Virus record (IMG/VR): IMGVR_UViG_3300046028_004103
Span: 1-38,405 of that record
Length of the DNA: 38,405 nucleotides
Strand: one strand, 5' to 3'
DNA from: a virus
This document shows, one piece after another, positions 25,428 to 33,249 of this stretch. The translations under genes were made by a program, and so were the position numbers. Each line of letters begins with the position of its first letter. The first letter of the stretch is position 1. The notes under the pieces were generated by a model that did not search any database, was not told where the DNA came from, and was given only the letters and a program-made list of their open reading frames with translations.

Positions 25428-26909
25428 ATGGCTTTAACTGATAATTTAATTTCTTATTATAAACTAGATGAAAGTTCAGGAAATGCCTTAGACTCCACTA
25501 GTAAAGGTTTTACACTAACTAATACAAACTCTGTTGCGTACGCAACTGGTAAAATTAATAATGGAGCAGACTTTGGTTCAACTAACACAAATAAGACATT
25601 AATCTACACAGGTGATATTGGTCTTACACAAAATAGTGATTGGACAGTATCTTATTGGGCTAAGAACTCTGGTACTGATACTACTGGTAGTTTCCAATTT
25701 CAAATGACATGGAATGCAAACAGGTACATGTACATCTTTAGAGATGGAGCTAATAATAGATGGACAATGGATAACGGTGGAGGATTCTTTACTCAAACTG
25801 TACAGTCAATAAGTAATTCTACTTGGTATCACGTAGTAGTTCAGCGTTCTGGTAGTACTGTATATGTTCGTATAAATGATTCTGCTCTAGCATCTACGAC
25901 AGCTTATACTGGTACAAGTGGTGCTATAACTAATGCTGTTAAGATAGGTTATTCTGAATTTACAGGAAGTTATAACAAAGGAATGACAGACGAAGTGGGT
26001 ATCTGGTCAAGGGCTTTATCTGCCGCAGAAATAACTTCATTATACAATGCTGGCGCGGCTTCTTCCTATCCATTTGGTGGTAATGTTGTAAATACTCTTG
26101 TTGTTGGTGGTGGAGGTGGTGGTGGTGCAGGTAATGGAGGTTATGGAGGAGGAGGAGGTGCAGGTGGTTATGTAGCAAATAGTACTTTTTCTGTAACACC
26201 TCAAGCATATACTATTACAGTCGGAACAGGTGCTACAGCTGTATCTTGGGGTAGTGAAGTTGGTAACAGCGGTGGTACGTCTACTTTTAGTACATTAAGT
26301 GCTACCGGAGGTGGAGGTGGGGCAGGAGGGAATGGGTCAGTTGCTCCAGCTAGTGGTGGTTCAGGTGGTGGGGGAAGAAGTTTTACATCTCCTGGTAATG
26401 GAAGTGGTGCTGGAACTGCAGGACAAGGTAATAACGGTGGAACAGCGGCAAACTCAGCGGGTGGTGGTGGAGGAGGTGCTTCATCTGTTGGAGCTGCTGG
26501 GGTTACTGTTACTGGTGGTAATGGTGGTAGTGGTACAGCTAATAGTATTAGTGGTTCTTCTGTTACTTATGCTGGTGGTGGTGGTGCTTCAGGTTCAACC
26601 ACAAATGGTACTGGTGGGTCAGGAGGAGGTGGAACAGGTGCTAATGGAGGTGCTGCAAATAATGGTACAAATGGCTTAGGAGGTGGAGGAGGTGGAAATA
26701 TAAATACTACCGCTGGTGCAGGTGGGTCTGGTGTAGTTATCATCGCATATAAAACTGACGGTTCAGATGGTGTATCTACTGCTTCAACAGGAGGTACAAT
26801 AACAACAAGCGGTGCTAATACCATTCACACATTCACTACATCAGGTACTTGGACTATGGTAGCAGCAGGGGGAGCTGCGTCTAATAGTAAATTTTTAATG
26901 TTCATGTAG
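25428..26909 (+). CDS. LamG-like and glycine-rich tail protein (493 aa)
   Basis: Residues about 5-210 are a concanavalin/LamG-type domain: NLISYYKLDESSGNALDSTS near the start, SNSTWYHVVVQRSG in the middle, and DEVGIWSRALSAAEITSLYN at its end, typical of LamG domains that bind sugars. The second half (about 222-440) is a long glycine-rich stretch (GGGGGGAGNGGYGGGGGAGG), ending in an FTTSGTWTMV strand. This pairing occurs in phage adhesins. It may recognise a surface glycan of the host. Confidence 0.72.
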   Translation: MALTDNLISYYKLDESSGNALDSTSKGFTLTNTNSVAYATGKINNGADFGSTNTNKTLIYTGDIGLTQNSDWTVSYWAKNSGTDTTGSFQFQMTWNANRYMYIFRDGANNRWTMDNGGGFFTQTVQSISNSTWYHVVVQRSGSTVYVRINDSALASTTAYTGTSGAITNAVKIGYSEFTGSYNKGMTDEVGIWSRALSAAEITSLYNAGAASSYPFGGNVVNTLVVGGGGGGGAGNGGYGGGGGAGGYVANSTFSVTPQAYTITVGTGATAVSWGSEVGNSGGTSTFSTLSATGGGGGAGGNGSVAPASGGSGGGGRSFTSPGNGSGAGTAGQGNNGGTAANSAGGGGGGASSVGAAGVTVTGGNGGSGTANSISGSSVTYAGGGGASGSTTNGTGGSGGGGTGANGGAANNGTNGLGGGGGGNINTTAGAGGSGVVIIAYKTDGSDGVSTASTGGTITTSGANTIHTFTTSGTWTMVAAGGAASNSKFLMFM

Positions 26910-26928
26910 TTGTTATACTAAATAATAT

Positions 26929-27030
26929 ATGTCATTTCACACATTTCGTAGCAAAGACCAACAATTTAAAATAAGTTCAACAGCACCAGTAGTACCAAAG
27001 ACATACTCTTTTGGGTATATTTTGGAATAA
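26929..27030 (+). CDS. Small protein (33 aa)
   Basis: The frame MSFHTFRSKDQQFKISSTAP... runs to TAA at 27028-27030. It follows an extended -10-like TGTTATACT nine bases before the ATG, similar to other genes here. It is basic at the N-terminus and aromatic at the C-terminus. Function is unknown; the promoter-like start context is the main support. Confidence 0.35.
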   Translation: MSFHTFRSKDQQFKISSTAPVVPKTYSFGYILE

Positions 27031-27032
27031 TC

Positions 27033-27041
27033 TGTTATAAT
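27033..27041 (+). promoter_or_regulatory. Extended -10 of a leaderless promoter for the gene at 27048
   Basis: TGTTATAAT (27033-27041) lies six bases before the ATG. TTGGGT 19 bases upstream of TATAAT is a weak -35. This promoter would allow separate expression of the small membrane protein and the second fibre. Confidence 0.55.
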
Positions 27042-27047
27042 TTATAT

Positions 27048-27383
27048 ATGCAAGAGCCAACTCTCTCAGAACTGCATAGGAATTTATCAGATCATATTAA
27101 GTATGAGAGCGAATATCAACACCGTTTTGAAGAGAAATTGGATCAGATACTACTACAAACAACAAAGACTAATGGAAGAGTAACAGGATTAGAAGAATGG
27201 AGAGATAAGCAAGTTCACCCAATAATCGAAGACTATAAAGACAACAGATCACAAGCGAAAGGAGCTATAAAACTGTGGACAGTGATATGGATAAGCATAG
27301 CATCGCTTATAGGGGTAACATCAACTTTATATGTTAAAACACTAAAAGCAGACATTCTTAAAGAAGTAAGAGAGATACAATGA
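27048..27383 (+). CDS. Coiled-coil membrane protein, XhlA/holin-like (111 aa)
   Basis: The N-terminal 75 residues are helical and charged (YESEYQHRFEEKLDQIL), followed by one hydrophobic segment at about 78-97 (WTVIWISIASLIGVTSTLYV) and a short basic tail. This layout is like XhlA-type lysis accessory proteins. It has its own promoter and its stop overlaps the fibre start (ATGA). A role as a membrane anchor for the fibre module is an alternative. Confidence 0.5.
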   Translation: MQEPTLSELHRNLSDHIKYESEYQHRFEEKLDQILLQTTKTNGRVTGLEEWRDKQVHPIIEDYKDNRSQAKGAIKLWTVIWISIASLIGVTSTLYVKTLKADILKEVREIQ

Positions 27384-30300
27384 CAAAACTACAACTAAAA
27401 GTAACATCACGAAAGAAGCAAGATGAGCAACTAAAAGATGTTGCTGCATTGGCTGTACAGTTTATTAAGGGTGATAAAGGAGAGAAAGGTGACACCGGAG
27501 AAAAGGGGAAAGATGGAGAGAGTGGTAAGGATGGTCTTCAAGGAAAACAAGGGGACACTGGTAAACAAGGTGAACGTGGAGAAAAAGGGGATAAAGGTGA
27601 TCGTGGTGATAATGGAAAAGATGGAGAGAAGGGTGAACGTGGAGAACAAGGACCGGCTGGAAAGGACGGAGTATCACCAGAGATAGGAGAGATAAAGATT
27701 GACTATAAACAAGTTGTTAATGCCCCTCAAGTTGAGGAGATAGTTAAATATGTTAGACAGTCATCTAAAACAACATCACTATCTGAACTTGATGATGTTG
27801 ATCTTTCAGCTATCACTAAAGTAAATGGTAAGTATCCACTTGGTGGCACAAATTATGTTCCCTACACAGGTGCTACTAGTAACGTAGACCTAAACACTAA
27901 GACACTATCTGTTAATACAATAACACCTACAACAAGTCTATCTGTTGGAACTACAGCTGCAGGTAAGAATTTAGTCGTAGAAGGTACAGTTGGAGCTAAC
28001 ATGCTTCCTGCACTTGAAGCTGCTAATTGGAACGCTGCTACAGGATGGGCTGCTGGTGGTGGTGTAATTACAAAAACAGCAGGTATTGCTAACGGTATAT
28101 CTCCAACTCCAGCACTTACAATCGTAGCTGGTAGAACATACAAGATTACTATAGTCGTTACAGCAGCTACTGGTTATTACATGTTTGCATATATTGGTGG
28201 TGTTCTTATAGATAGAATTGCAGCAGTAGGCACATACACTAAGTACATCACAGCAGTTAATACAAGTAACTTTAACATTACTTGTGGTTCTACAAGTGAA
28301 TCTATTACTATCCCTACTCTTACTGTAGAGAATATACTATCTGGTACTGGTGACTTAGAAACAAAAGGTAACTTAATCGTAAGAGGAACAGCAGCGTATC
28401 AAAACCCTGTTATCTTTAACGGTTCAAGACTAGCTAACGCACCTATAGAAGTACTAGACAATGGAACAGACGGAATCAGAGTAACTAGATTTGATAACGC
28501 ATCACAGTACATCAGAATCGCACAAGGTGGAGGAGCAGCACACATCATTCAAGCTGTAGGAGGTAAGCCATTTATAATTCAAAATGATGCAACTACTTTT
28601 GGTATAAACTTTAACGTAAGTGCTGGTGCAGCAGGTATGTATCTACTACAAAGTGGTAATCTTGGTATCGGCACAACATCACCAGCATATAGACTTGATG
28701 TTCGTAACGCTGCATTAGGTGGATTCTTTGTAAGTCCAGATGCTAACCCTATGTTTGGAATAGGAAGTGGAACAGACCCAGCTTCTTACTTAACAATACA
28801 GGCTATATTAGGAGTGAATAGGATTGATACAAAAGCTAGAAATCTACAGTTCATGTCTACTTCAGCAGCTAATATCATGACACTGGCTACTAATGGTTAC
28901 ATTGGTATAGGAGGTGCTCCAACTACAGGAAGTATTCTTGATATAAAGGCAGGAGGAGCATCTGTGTCTATTACAAATCAAAATAACACTCAATATAATT
29001 TTGGGCAGTATGCTGTGGCAGATGTGTTCTCAATAGGTAACGCTGCTACAGGCTTTTTGAACATAAAAACTACTGGTGACGTAGGTGTAGGAACAGTTGC
29101 CCCTAACTATAGGTTACAAGTTGAATCATCAGGACAGTATCAAGCTTACTTTAGGCACACAACTAATCTTACTGGACTTTTGATAGGAGGTAGTGCAACT
29201 GGTGCTGTACTATCTTCTACAAACATAGGTCACATGATGTCTTTCCAGTTAGGAGGAACTGAGTTTATGCGAATAGCAGCAACCACTGGTAACGTAGGAA
29301 TAGGCACACTAAGTCCTGTTGCTAACTTATCTGTAAAAACAACAGGCTCTCTTGCTGCTGTATTTGGTAAAGTTGGTGGTTCTCCTTATATCGCTGTTGG
29401 TGATACAGATAGTGATGTTTACAGAATGAGAATTGGATATGAGGCTGGTAATGAGTATGGATTCTTGCAAGCTTATGGACTTAATACTACTACTTATCGT
29501 CCTATTGTGCTTAACTTAAGTGGTGGTAATGTGGGCATTGGTATTAATGCTCCAACATCTTTACTTCACATAAAAAGTGCAGCATCTGCGTACTCAGCAA
29601 TTCTCCTAGATACAACTGATACAGCAGGAGCAACAGCATCAGCAGCTATTAGATTTGCAAAAGGTGGAGTTAATCAACTTGGTCTACTAGAAGACTTAGG
29701 AGGAAACCTATTTGATTTTTATGATTACGTAGCAGGAGCTTCAAGAATAACAATAGCAAGAACTACAGGTAATGTTGGTATCGGTACTACAAACCCTACA
29801 TCTAATCTTATGGTGTCAGGTTCTACAGGACTTACAGTTGAACATGCAGGAGGTGTGCCAGTTGTACAGCTTTATGGTAACGCAGCATCAGCAGAAGATA
29901 TTAACTTCGGTGTATCTGGTGGTCTAGCTAATCTAGGTAAGATACGATACAACAACGTAACAAATGCTATGTCGTTCTACACTTCACAGAACACTAGAAT
30001 GACACTAACATCAACAGGAGACTTAGGAATTGGTACAGCTTCACCAACAGCTAAGTTAGACGTTGTAGGTAATCTATATGTAACTGGTGGTGGTGACATG
30101 TACGCAACTGGTGGAAACATACAAGTAGCTGGTGGTTACTCTTTTAGAAATCTAAGTGATGACTTAAGACTCACAACTCAGGCAGCAAAGGATATTATCT
30201 TCTCCACAGCTGCATCATCAGAGAAGATGAGAATTAAAAACAGTGGAGATGTAGGAATTGGCACAGCTACACCTTCCGCAAAACTAGATGTTAATGGTAT

Positions 30301-30469
30301 AATCAAGACAGCAGGATACACAGTAGCAACTTTACCAGCTGCTGGTACTGTGGGGAGAATGACATACGTTACAGATGGTTTAGCTCCAACATATTTAGCC
30401 ACTATTGTTGGAGGGGGAGCAGTAGTAACACCAGTATTTGATAACGGTGTTGCGTGGGTGGCACATTAA
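27380..30469 (+). CDS. Large collagen-like tail fibre with VGIGT repeats (1029 aa)
   Basis: A long Gly-X-Y collagen-like block is at about 31-99 (GDKGEKGDTGEKGKDGESGK and onward). Then comes the module SLSELDDVDLSAI, shared with the first fibre. About eight VGIGT-type repeats follow (for example NLGIGTTSP, DVGVGTVAP, NVGIGTLSP, NVGIGTTNP, DLGIGTASP, DVGIGTATP), spaced along the protein. Such repeats form a long beta-rich fibre, and the collagen block trimerises it. It is the longest gene and probably a receptor-binding fibre. Confidence 0.82.
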   Translation: MTKLQLKVTSRKKQDEQLKDVAALAVQFIKGDKGEKGDTGEKGKDGESGKDGLQGKQGDTGKQGERGEKGDKGDRGDNGKDGEKGERGEQGPAGKDGVSPEIGEIKIDYKQVVNAPQVEEIVKYVRQSSKTTSLSELDDVDLSAITKVNGKYPLGGTNYVPYTGATSNVDLNTKTLSVNTITPTTSLSVGTTAAGKNLVVEGTVGANMLPALEAANWNAATGWAAGGGVITKTAGIANGISPTPALTIVAGRTYKITIVVTAATGYYMFAYIGGVLIDRIAAVGTYTKYITAVNTSNFNITCGSTSESITIPTLTVENILSGTGDLETKGNLIVRGTAAYQNPVIFNGSRLANAPIEVLDNGTDGIRVTRFDNASQYIRIAQGGGAAHIIQAVGGKPFIIQNDATTFGINFNVSAGAAGMYLLQSGNLGIGTTSPAYRLDVRNAALGGFFVSPDANPMFGIGSGTDPASYLTIQAILGVNRIDTKARNLQFMSTSAANIMTLATNGYIGIGGAPTTGSILDIKAGGASVSITNQNNTQYNFGQYAVADVFSIGNAATGFLNIKTTGDVGVGTVAPNYRLQVESSGQYQAYFRHTTNLTGLLIGGSATGAVLSSTNIGHMMSFQLGGTEFMRIAATTGNVGIGTLSPVANLSVKTTGSLAAVFGKVGGSPYIAVGDTDSDVYRMRIGYEAGNEYGFLQAYGLNTTTYRPIVLNLSGGNVGIGINAPTSLLHIKSAASAYSAILLDTTDTAGATASAAIRFAKGGVNQLGLLEDLGGNLFDFYDYVAGASRITIARTTGNVGIGTTNPTSNLMVSGSTGLTVEHAGGVPVVQLYGNAASAEDINFGVSGGLANLGKIRYNNVTNAMSFYTSQNTRMTLTSTGDLGIGTASPTAKLDVVGNLYVTGGGDMYATGGNIQVAGGYSFRNLSDDLRLTTQAAKDIIFSTAASSEKMRIKNSGDVGIGTATPSAKLDVNGIIKTAGYTVATLPAAGTVGRMTYVTDGLAPTYLATIVGGGAVVTPVFDNGVAWVAH

Positions 30470-30479
30470 TTATATAACT

Positions 30480-30749
30480 ATGAAAATAACAAGATTTGAA
30501 CAAAACGGTGAGCAATTATTTATCTGTATTAACTCAGAGACTAAGCCTGTGTACCTCGAGCATTTTTTTACAGAAGAGGAGAAACTAGACCAAGCAGCTA
30601 CTATTGAAAGACTTATGGCTGAACTTTCTATCAAGGAAGATACATACGTAGCACCAGAGCCAGTAGTATCATTAATGGATACAGTTGCAAACATCGTTGT
30701 AGATGAACAAAACATCACAGCTATTAAAAGTGAAATTTTAACTAACTAA
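30480..30749 (+). CDS. Small hypothetical protein after fibre (89 aa)
   Basis: I do not recognise this protein. The ATG at 30480 is chosen over the longer frame from 30438, which would overlap the fibre. It has a short beta start (MKITRFEQNGEQLFICINS) and an acidic helix. Its position right after the fibre suggests a fibre assembly chaperone; this is inference. Confidence 0.5.
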   Translation: MKITRFEQNGEQLFICINSETKPVYLEHFFTEEEKLDQAATIERLMAELSIKEDTYVAPEPVVSLMDTVANIVVDEQNITAIKSEILTN

Positions 30750-30750
30750 T

Positions 30751-30951
30751 ATGCAAGACACTAAATTTAATTACTCTCTAAGTCCAGCGATTGTAAATTA
30801 CATTTTATCAGCTCTCGACAGAACACAAATCGCAGGTGTACAGTCAGCTAAAGATTTACTAGCAGTTGTTGAACTACTACAAAATCCTACTAATTCAGAA
30901 GACATTGAAAAGGAACAATTTGAGTCTTTAAAGGCTAAATTTGACAAGTAA
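30751..30951 (+). CDS. Small helical protein (66 aa)
   Basis: I do not recognise this protein. It is mostly helical (AIVNYILSALDRTQ and SEDIEKEQFESLKAKFDK). Its stop shares one base with the start of the amidase gene, and it follows the 89-aa gene by one base. The tight packing marks a fibre-to-lysis operon. Confidence 0.5.
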   Translation: MQDTKFNYSLSPAIVNYILSALDRTQIAGVQSAKDLLAVVELLQNPTNSEDIEKEQFESLKAKFDK

Positions 30952-31508
30952 TGTTAAAACTAACAACAAACTTCGCAAAAGGGACAACCCCTAAAATTGG
31001 ATTTGTTATACATGGAACTTTAGGAAATTATGACGGTGCTGTTGATTGGTTATATCAACCTTGTGCTAAACGTAATCCGGTTACATATTCATCAGCTCAC
31101 TATGTGATTGCAAAGGACGGTAGAATGACACAGTTGGTCAAAAATGAGGACGTAGCGTGGCATGCAGGCACTGTTAGCAATCCAACACCAGAAGCAATAA
31201 AAGTCCTCCCTAAAACGATTCTAGGGACATATAAGAACCCTAACGAGTCATTTATTGGCATAGAGCTTGAGTGGTTTACTGGTGACGCTATTACAGAGGC
31301 ACAATATCGTGAAGTGTGTAATATTATTAATGCTTCTGGAATAACAGATCCTGTACTTCTCTGTCATACACATATAACAGACTTTAAAGCAGACTTTGGT
31401 AATAAGAGTAATGATATTATACTTAATATAAAGAGCAGACTTTCACCTAAACAAGCAAGTAGGGAAGAAGTAAAGGCTCAGATTATTAATCTCATAAATA
31501 GTTTATAA
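30951..31508 (+). CDS. N-acetylmuramoyl-L-alanine amidase endolysin (185 aa)
   Basis: The protein is an Amidase_2-type endolysin that cuts the amide bond between muramic acid and the peptide stem. Visible motifs are FVIHGT (H21), SSAHYVI (H50), WHAGT (H71), FIGIELE (E105) and LLCHTHITDFKADFG (H139/H141 and D148). These supply the zinc ligands and the substrate site. It has no signal peptide, so it needs the holin encoded immediately downstream. The length is normal for the catalytic domain, with a short C-terminal helix. Confidence 0.9.
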   Translation: MLKLTTNFAKGTTPKIGFVIHGTLGNYDGAVDWLYQPCAKRNPVTYSSAHYVIAKDGRMTQLVKNEDVAWHAGTVSNPTPEAIKVLPKTILGTYKNPNESFIGIELEWFTGDAITEAQYREVCNIINASGITDPVLLCHTHITDFKADFGNKSNDIILNIKSRLSPKQASREEVKAQIINLINSL

Positions 31509-31711
31509 TGAAACATTTCTCACTAAGTAAATTAAACTGGGTAGGATTCTTAACAGCTTCTATTGGTATATTAGGTTTAGCTAATCAGCTAGACTTATCC
31601 CCAGAGGCGATGAAGGTCATCATGGCTCTTACTGGTATACTTACCATAATCCTTAGAACATTTTTCTCAGGAACACAATTAACAATTAAAAAGCCGGAAG
31701 GCGATATCTAG
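31508..31711 (+). CDS. Putative holin, two membrane segments (67 aa)
   Basis: Two hydrophobic segments are seen, at about 12-28 (VGFLTASIGILGLANQL) and 37-53 (VIMALTGILTIILRTFF), with a short polar end. It shares one base with the amidase gene. This is the usual size and topology of a small phage holin that opens the inner membrane for the amidase. Confidence 0.72.
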   Translation: MKHFSLSKLNWVGFLTASIGILGLANQLDLSPEAMKVIMALTGILTIILRTFFSGTQLTIKKPEGDI

Positions 31712-31715
31712 TTTT

Positions 31716-31955
31716 ATGCAAACTAAATACGAAATAATGAATAAAGTAACTGGAGAGACAATTCCAGTAGTAGGAATGATGTTTGGTGAGGCAGAAGTTA
31801 CTGTTAGCACAGAAAGTACAACAGACGTAGTGTTCTCAAATATCGGACAGGTAGGTGATCTACAAAACGATGTGTACGCTATCCGTGAAGTTGGTACTCA
31901 TCTTGAGGCTGACGGACAGGGTGTTGTAGAAGACGTTGTCGCTCCTACTGAATAA
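31716..31955 (+). CDS. Small acidic protein, last gene of the rightward arm (79 aa)
   Basis: I do not recognise this protein. It is acidic and rich in V, G and T (TVSTESTTDVVFSNIGQVGD), likely a small beta protein without a membrane segment. A strong terminator follows. Confidence 0.5.
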   Translation: MQTKYEIMNKVTGETIPVVGMMFGEAEVTVSTESTTDVVFSNIGQVGDLQNDVYAIREVGTHLEADGQGVVEDVVAPTE

Positions 31956-31965
31956 ATTGACTTAT

Positions 31966-32000
31966 AAAAAAACTATCCACATGTGTTGGATAGTTTTTTT
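31966..32000. terminator. Strong intrinsic terminator ending the structural arm
   Basis: A 13-bp stem (A7-CTATCC with GGATAG-T7) has a nine-base loop and T tracts on both strands, so it can act in either direction. It ends the plus-strand arm and marks the left edge of the foreign-looking island. Confidence 0.85.
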
Positions 32001-32034
32001 GTTATACTTAAGATAGTAAGTTCATTCTAAAATC

Positions 32035-32055
32035 AATTGTCAACTAATTGTCAAC
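32035..32055. repeat. Tandem repeat AATTGTCAAC x2
   Basis: Two copies of AATTGTCAAC with an 11-base period lie between the terminator and the first island gene. The spacing of about one helical turn suggests an operator at the start of the island. Confidence 0.45.
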
Positions 32056-32067
32056 AAAGGAGAAATT

Positions 32068-32187
32068 ATGTACTGCGTTTTTTGTGGAAAGAAGATTGAC
32101 GAAAGTCGTGGTTACTTCACAATGTTTCTGCGTGGTGTGCGTTACAACTACCACATGGAACACAGACCGACACACATACCTAACTAG
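32068..32187 (+). CDS. Zinc-ribbon small protein, island gene 1 (39 aa)
   Basis: The protein starts MYCVFCGKKIDESRGYF with a C-x-x-C-G knuckle and a YHMEH region. It is the first of several similar proteins here. AAAGGAGA lies at the right distance before the ATG, unlike the SD-less genes of the rest of the genome. Function is unknown; a single zinc-binding knuckle is likely. Confidence 0.55.
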   Translation: MYCVFCGKKIDESRGYFTMFLRGVRYNYHMEHRPTHIPN

Positions 32188-32195
32188 GAGACATT

Positions 32196-32378
32196 ATGAC
32201 CCAAAGACACACGTGCATCTGTTGCGGGGGAATGCTAAAGCAAGGGATGCACATTAAACATACCAAGGAAGGTAATTACCATACTTGGTGTTGGTGGAAA
32301 AAACAGGAGAATAAAGATGTCAAAGCCGTTCAACCCAGTCATCCCAAACTATACACCGAGAAACAAACAAAAGGCTGA
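32196..32378 (+). CDS. Zinc-ribbon small protein, island gene 2 (60 aa)
   Basis: The N-terminus TCICCGGMLKQGMHI, with EGNYHTWCWW downstream, has the C-x-x-C-G...H-x-x-C pattern shared with the neighbouring small proteins. TAGGAGA precedes the ATG. Its 3' end overlaps the start of the next gene by about 60 bases in another frame. Confidence 0.55.
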   Translation: MTQRHTCICCGGMLKQGMHIKHTKEGNYHTWCWWKKQENKDVKAVQPSHPKLYTEKQTKG

Positions 32379-32565
32379 AGAGCCTACTGTGGACTTAAAT
32401 CCATGCTGTGTCTGTGAAAAGACAATTACTACAGGGTACTATGGTCATCATGCAAATGGTGGAACATGCTGTAAGAAATGTGAAGACAATTTTGTTCAAG
32501 GAGAACATCATGAAGCTGCTACTCGCGTTTTTGCTTTCAATGGTGCTATCTACCGCCCAAGCTGA
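32317..32565 (+). CDS. Zinc-ribbon small protein, island gene 3 (82 aa)
   Basis: A disordered basic N-terminus leads to CCVCEKTITTGYYGHHANGG followed by CCKKCEDNF. This is a two-knuckle zinc fold with two C-x-x-C pairs. AGGAGA precedes the ATG. It overlaps the gene before it and the signal-peptide gene after it in different frames. Confidence 0.55.
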   Translation: MSKPFNPVIPNYTPRNKQKAEEPTVDLNPCCVCEKTITTGYYGHHANGGTCCKKCEDNFVQGEHHEAATRVFAFNGAIYRPS

Positions 32566-32758
32566 AAAGCCTGAGCTGGAAGGTGGTGATGTTGTTCGTC
32601 AGGCACTCTGCACTCATGGCAAGCAGAAAGTGCTTTGTGTTGCGGTGAAGAAAGATGACAAGCTTTACGTAGTTGTCATTGACGAGAAAGGTGAACTTTC
32701 CATAACATGGATTGCACCTAAAGGAAATGTGATGGTCTGGTCGCGAGACTCAATCTAG
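32510..32758 (+). CDS. Small secreted/periplasmic protein with signal peptide (82 aa)
   Basis: The start at 32510 gives MKLLLAFLLSMVLSTAQA, a classical signal peptide with an A-Q-A cleavage site, then a short mature chain with one internal disulphide possibility (ALCTHGKQKVLC). It has AAGGAGA before the ATG. The longer frame from 32408 is ruled out because it lacks this signal and ribosome site. Its role is unknown. Export of a small protein by a phage is unusual and could affect the host surface. Confidence 0.6.
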   Translation: MKLLLAFLLSMVLSTAQAEKPELEGGDVVRQALCTHGKQKVLCVAVKKDDKLYVVVIDEKGELSITWIAPKGNVMVWSRDSI

Positions 32759-32768
32759 GAGAAACAAC

Positions 32769-32960
32769 ATGTACTGCCCTCGCTGTGGAGGGATAATCTC
32801 AGAGAAGCAAACGAAAGTTCTTCACGGAGATGTCCCCTATCACTTCTATTGTAGTTTCAAGATATTTGAAGAACAGAAGGAAGCTAGACTTAAGGAGCTG
32901 GAAAATGCAGCTAAAGTTCGACAAGACAAGTGGACTCCTAATCTACTTCGCCCCAAATGA
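32769..32960 (+). CDS. Zinc-ribbon small protein, island gene 5 (63 aa)
   Basis: The sequence MYCPRCGGIISEKQTKVLHG with PYHFYC gives C-x-x-C-G...H-x-x-C. It matches the island genes at 32068 and 32196 in pattern, so they are probably paralogues. A basic helix follows. TAGGAGA precedes the ATG. Confidence 0.55.
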   Translation: MYCPRCGGIISEKQTKVLHGDVPYHFYCSFKIFEEQKEARLKELENAAKVRQDKWTPNLLRPK

Positions 32961-33219
32961 GCTTAAGTTTGCAGTCGCAATGCTCAAAGGTATCAACCAA
33001 GTTGTCAAGATGTCTTTCATACAGGAATGTATTGATGACATTGAGATACACTTACAGCCTAAAAAACAGCTGCCATTCATCAATTACTTTCATCTTTGTA
33101 GATCTTGTTTTAGAACCATTGATGAGAGAGATGAAAACACTATGTGTCTTACCAAAGATGGTGACACTAAATGGAAATGTCGTGTGTGTAAACCACTTAA
33201 CCCGCACAGACCACGATAA
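32905..33219 (+). CDS. Hypothetical protein with C-terminal zinc finger (104 aa)
   Basis: The start ATG at 32905 follows AAGGAG at a good distance and lies inside the 3' end of the gene before it. The middle is a mixed helical domain (FAVAMLKGINQVVKMSFIQE). The C-terminal part has CRSC and CRVC pairs, a zinc-finger layout. It is the last plus-strand gene of the island and ends at a bidirectional terminator. Confidence 0.5.
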   Translation: MQLKFDKTSGLLIYFAPNELKFAVAMLKGINQVVKMSFIQECIDDIEIHLQPKKQLPFINYFHLCRSCFRTIDERDENTMCLTKDGDTKWKCRVCKPLNPHRPR

Positions 33220-33244
33220 AAGACCACTCATAACGAGTGGTCTT
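33220..33244. terminator. Bidirectional intrinsic terminator between convergent genes
   Basis: A perfect 10-bp stem (AAGACCACTC with GAGTGGTCTT) and a five-base loop have T-rich flanks on both strands. It separates the plus-strand island genes from the phosphoesterase gene that ends at 33250 on the other strand. Confidence 0.88.
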
Positions 33245-33249
33245 AATTT

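Noticed and set aside
32048-32257. Overlapping plus-strand frame of 69 codons in the island
   Set aside because: The 39-codon zinc-knuckle frame at 32068 has the ribosome site and cysteines; this one has neither.
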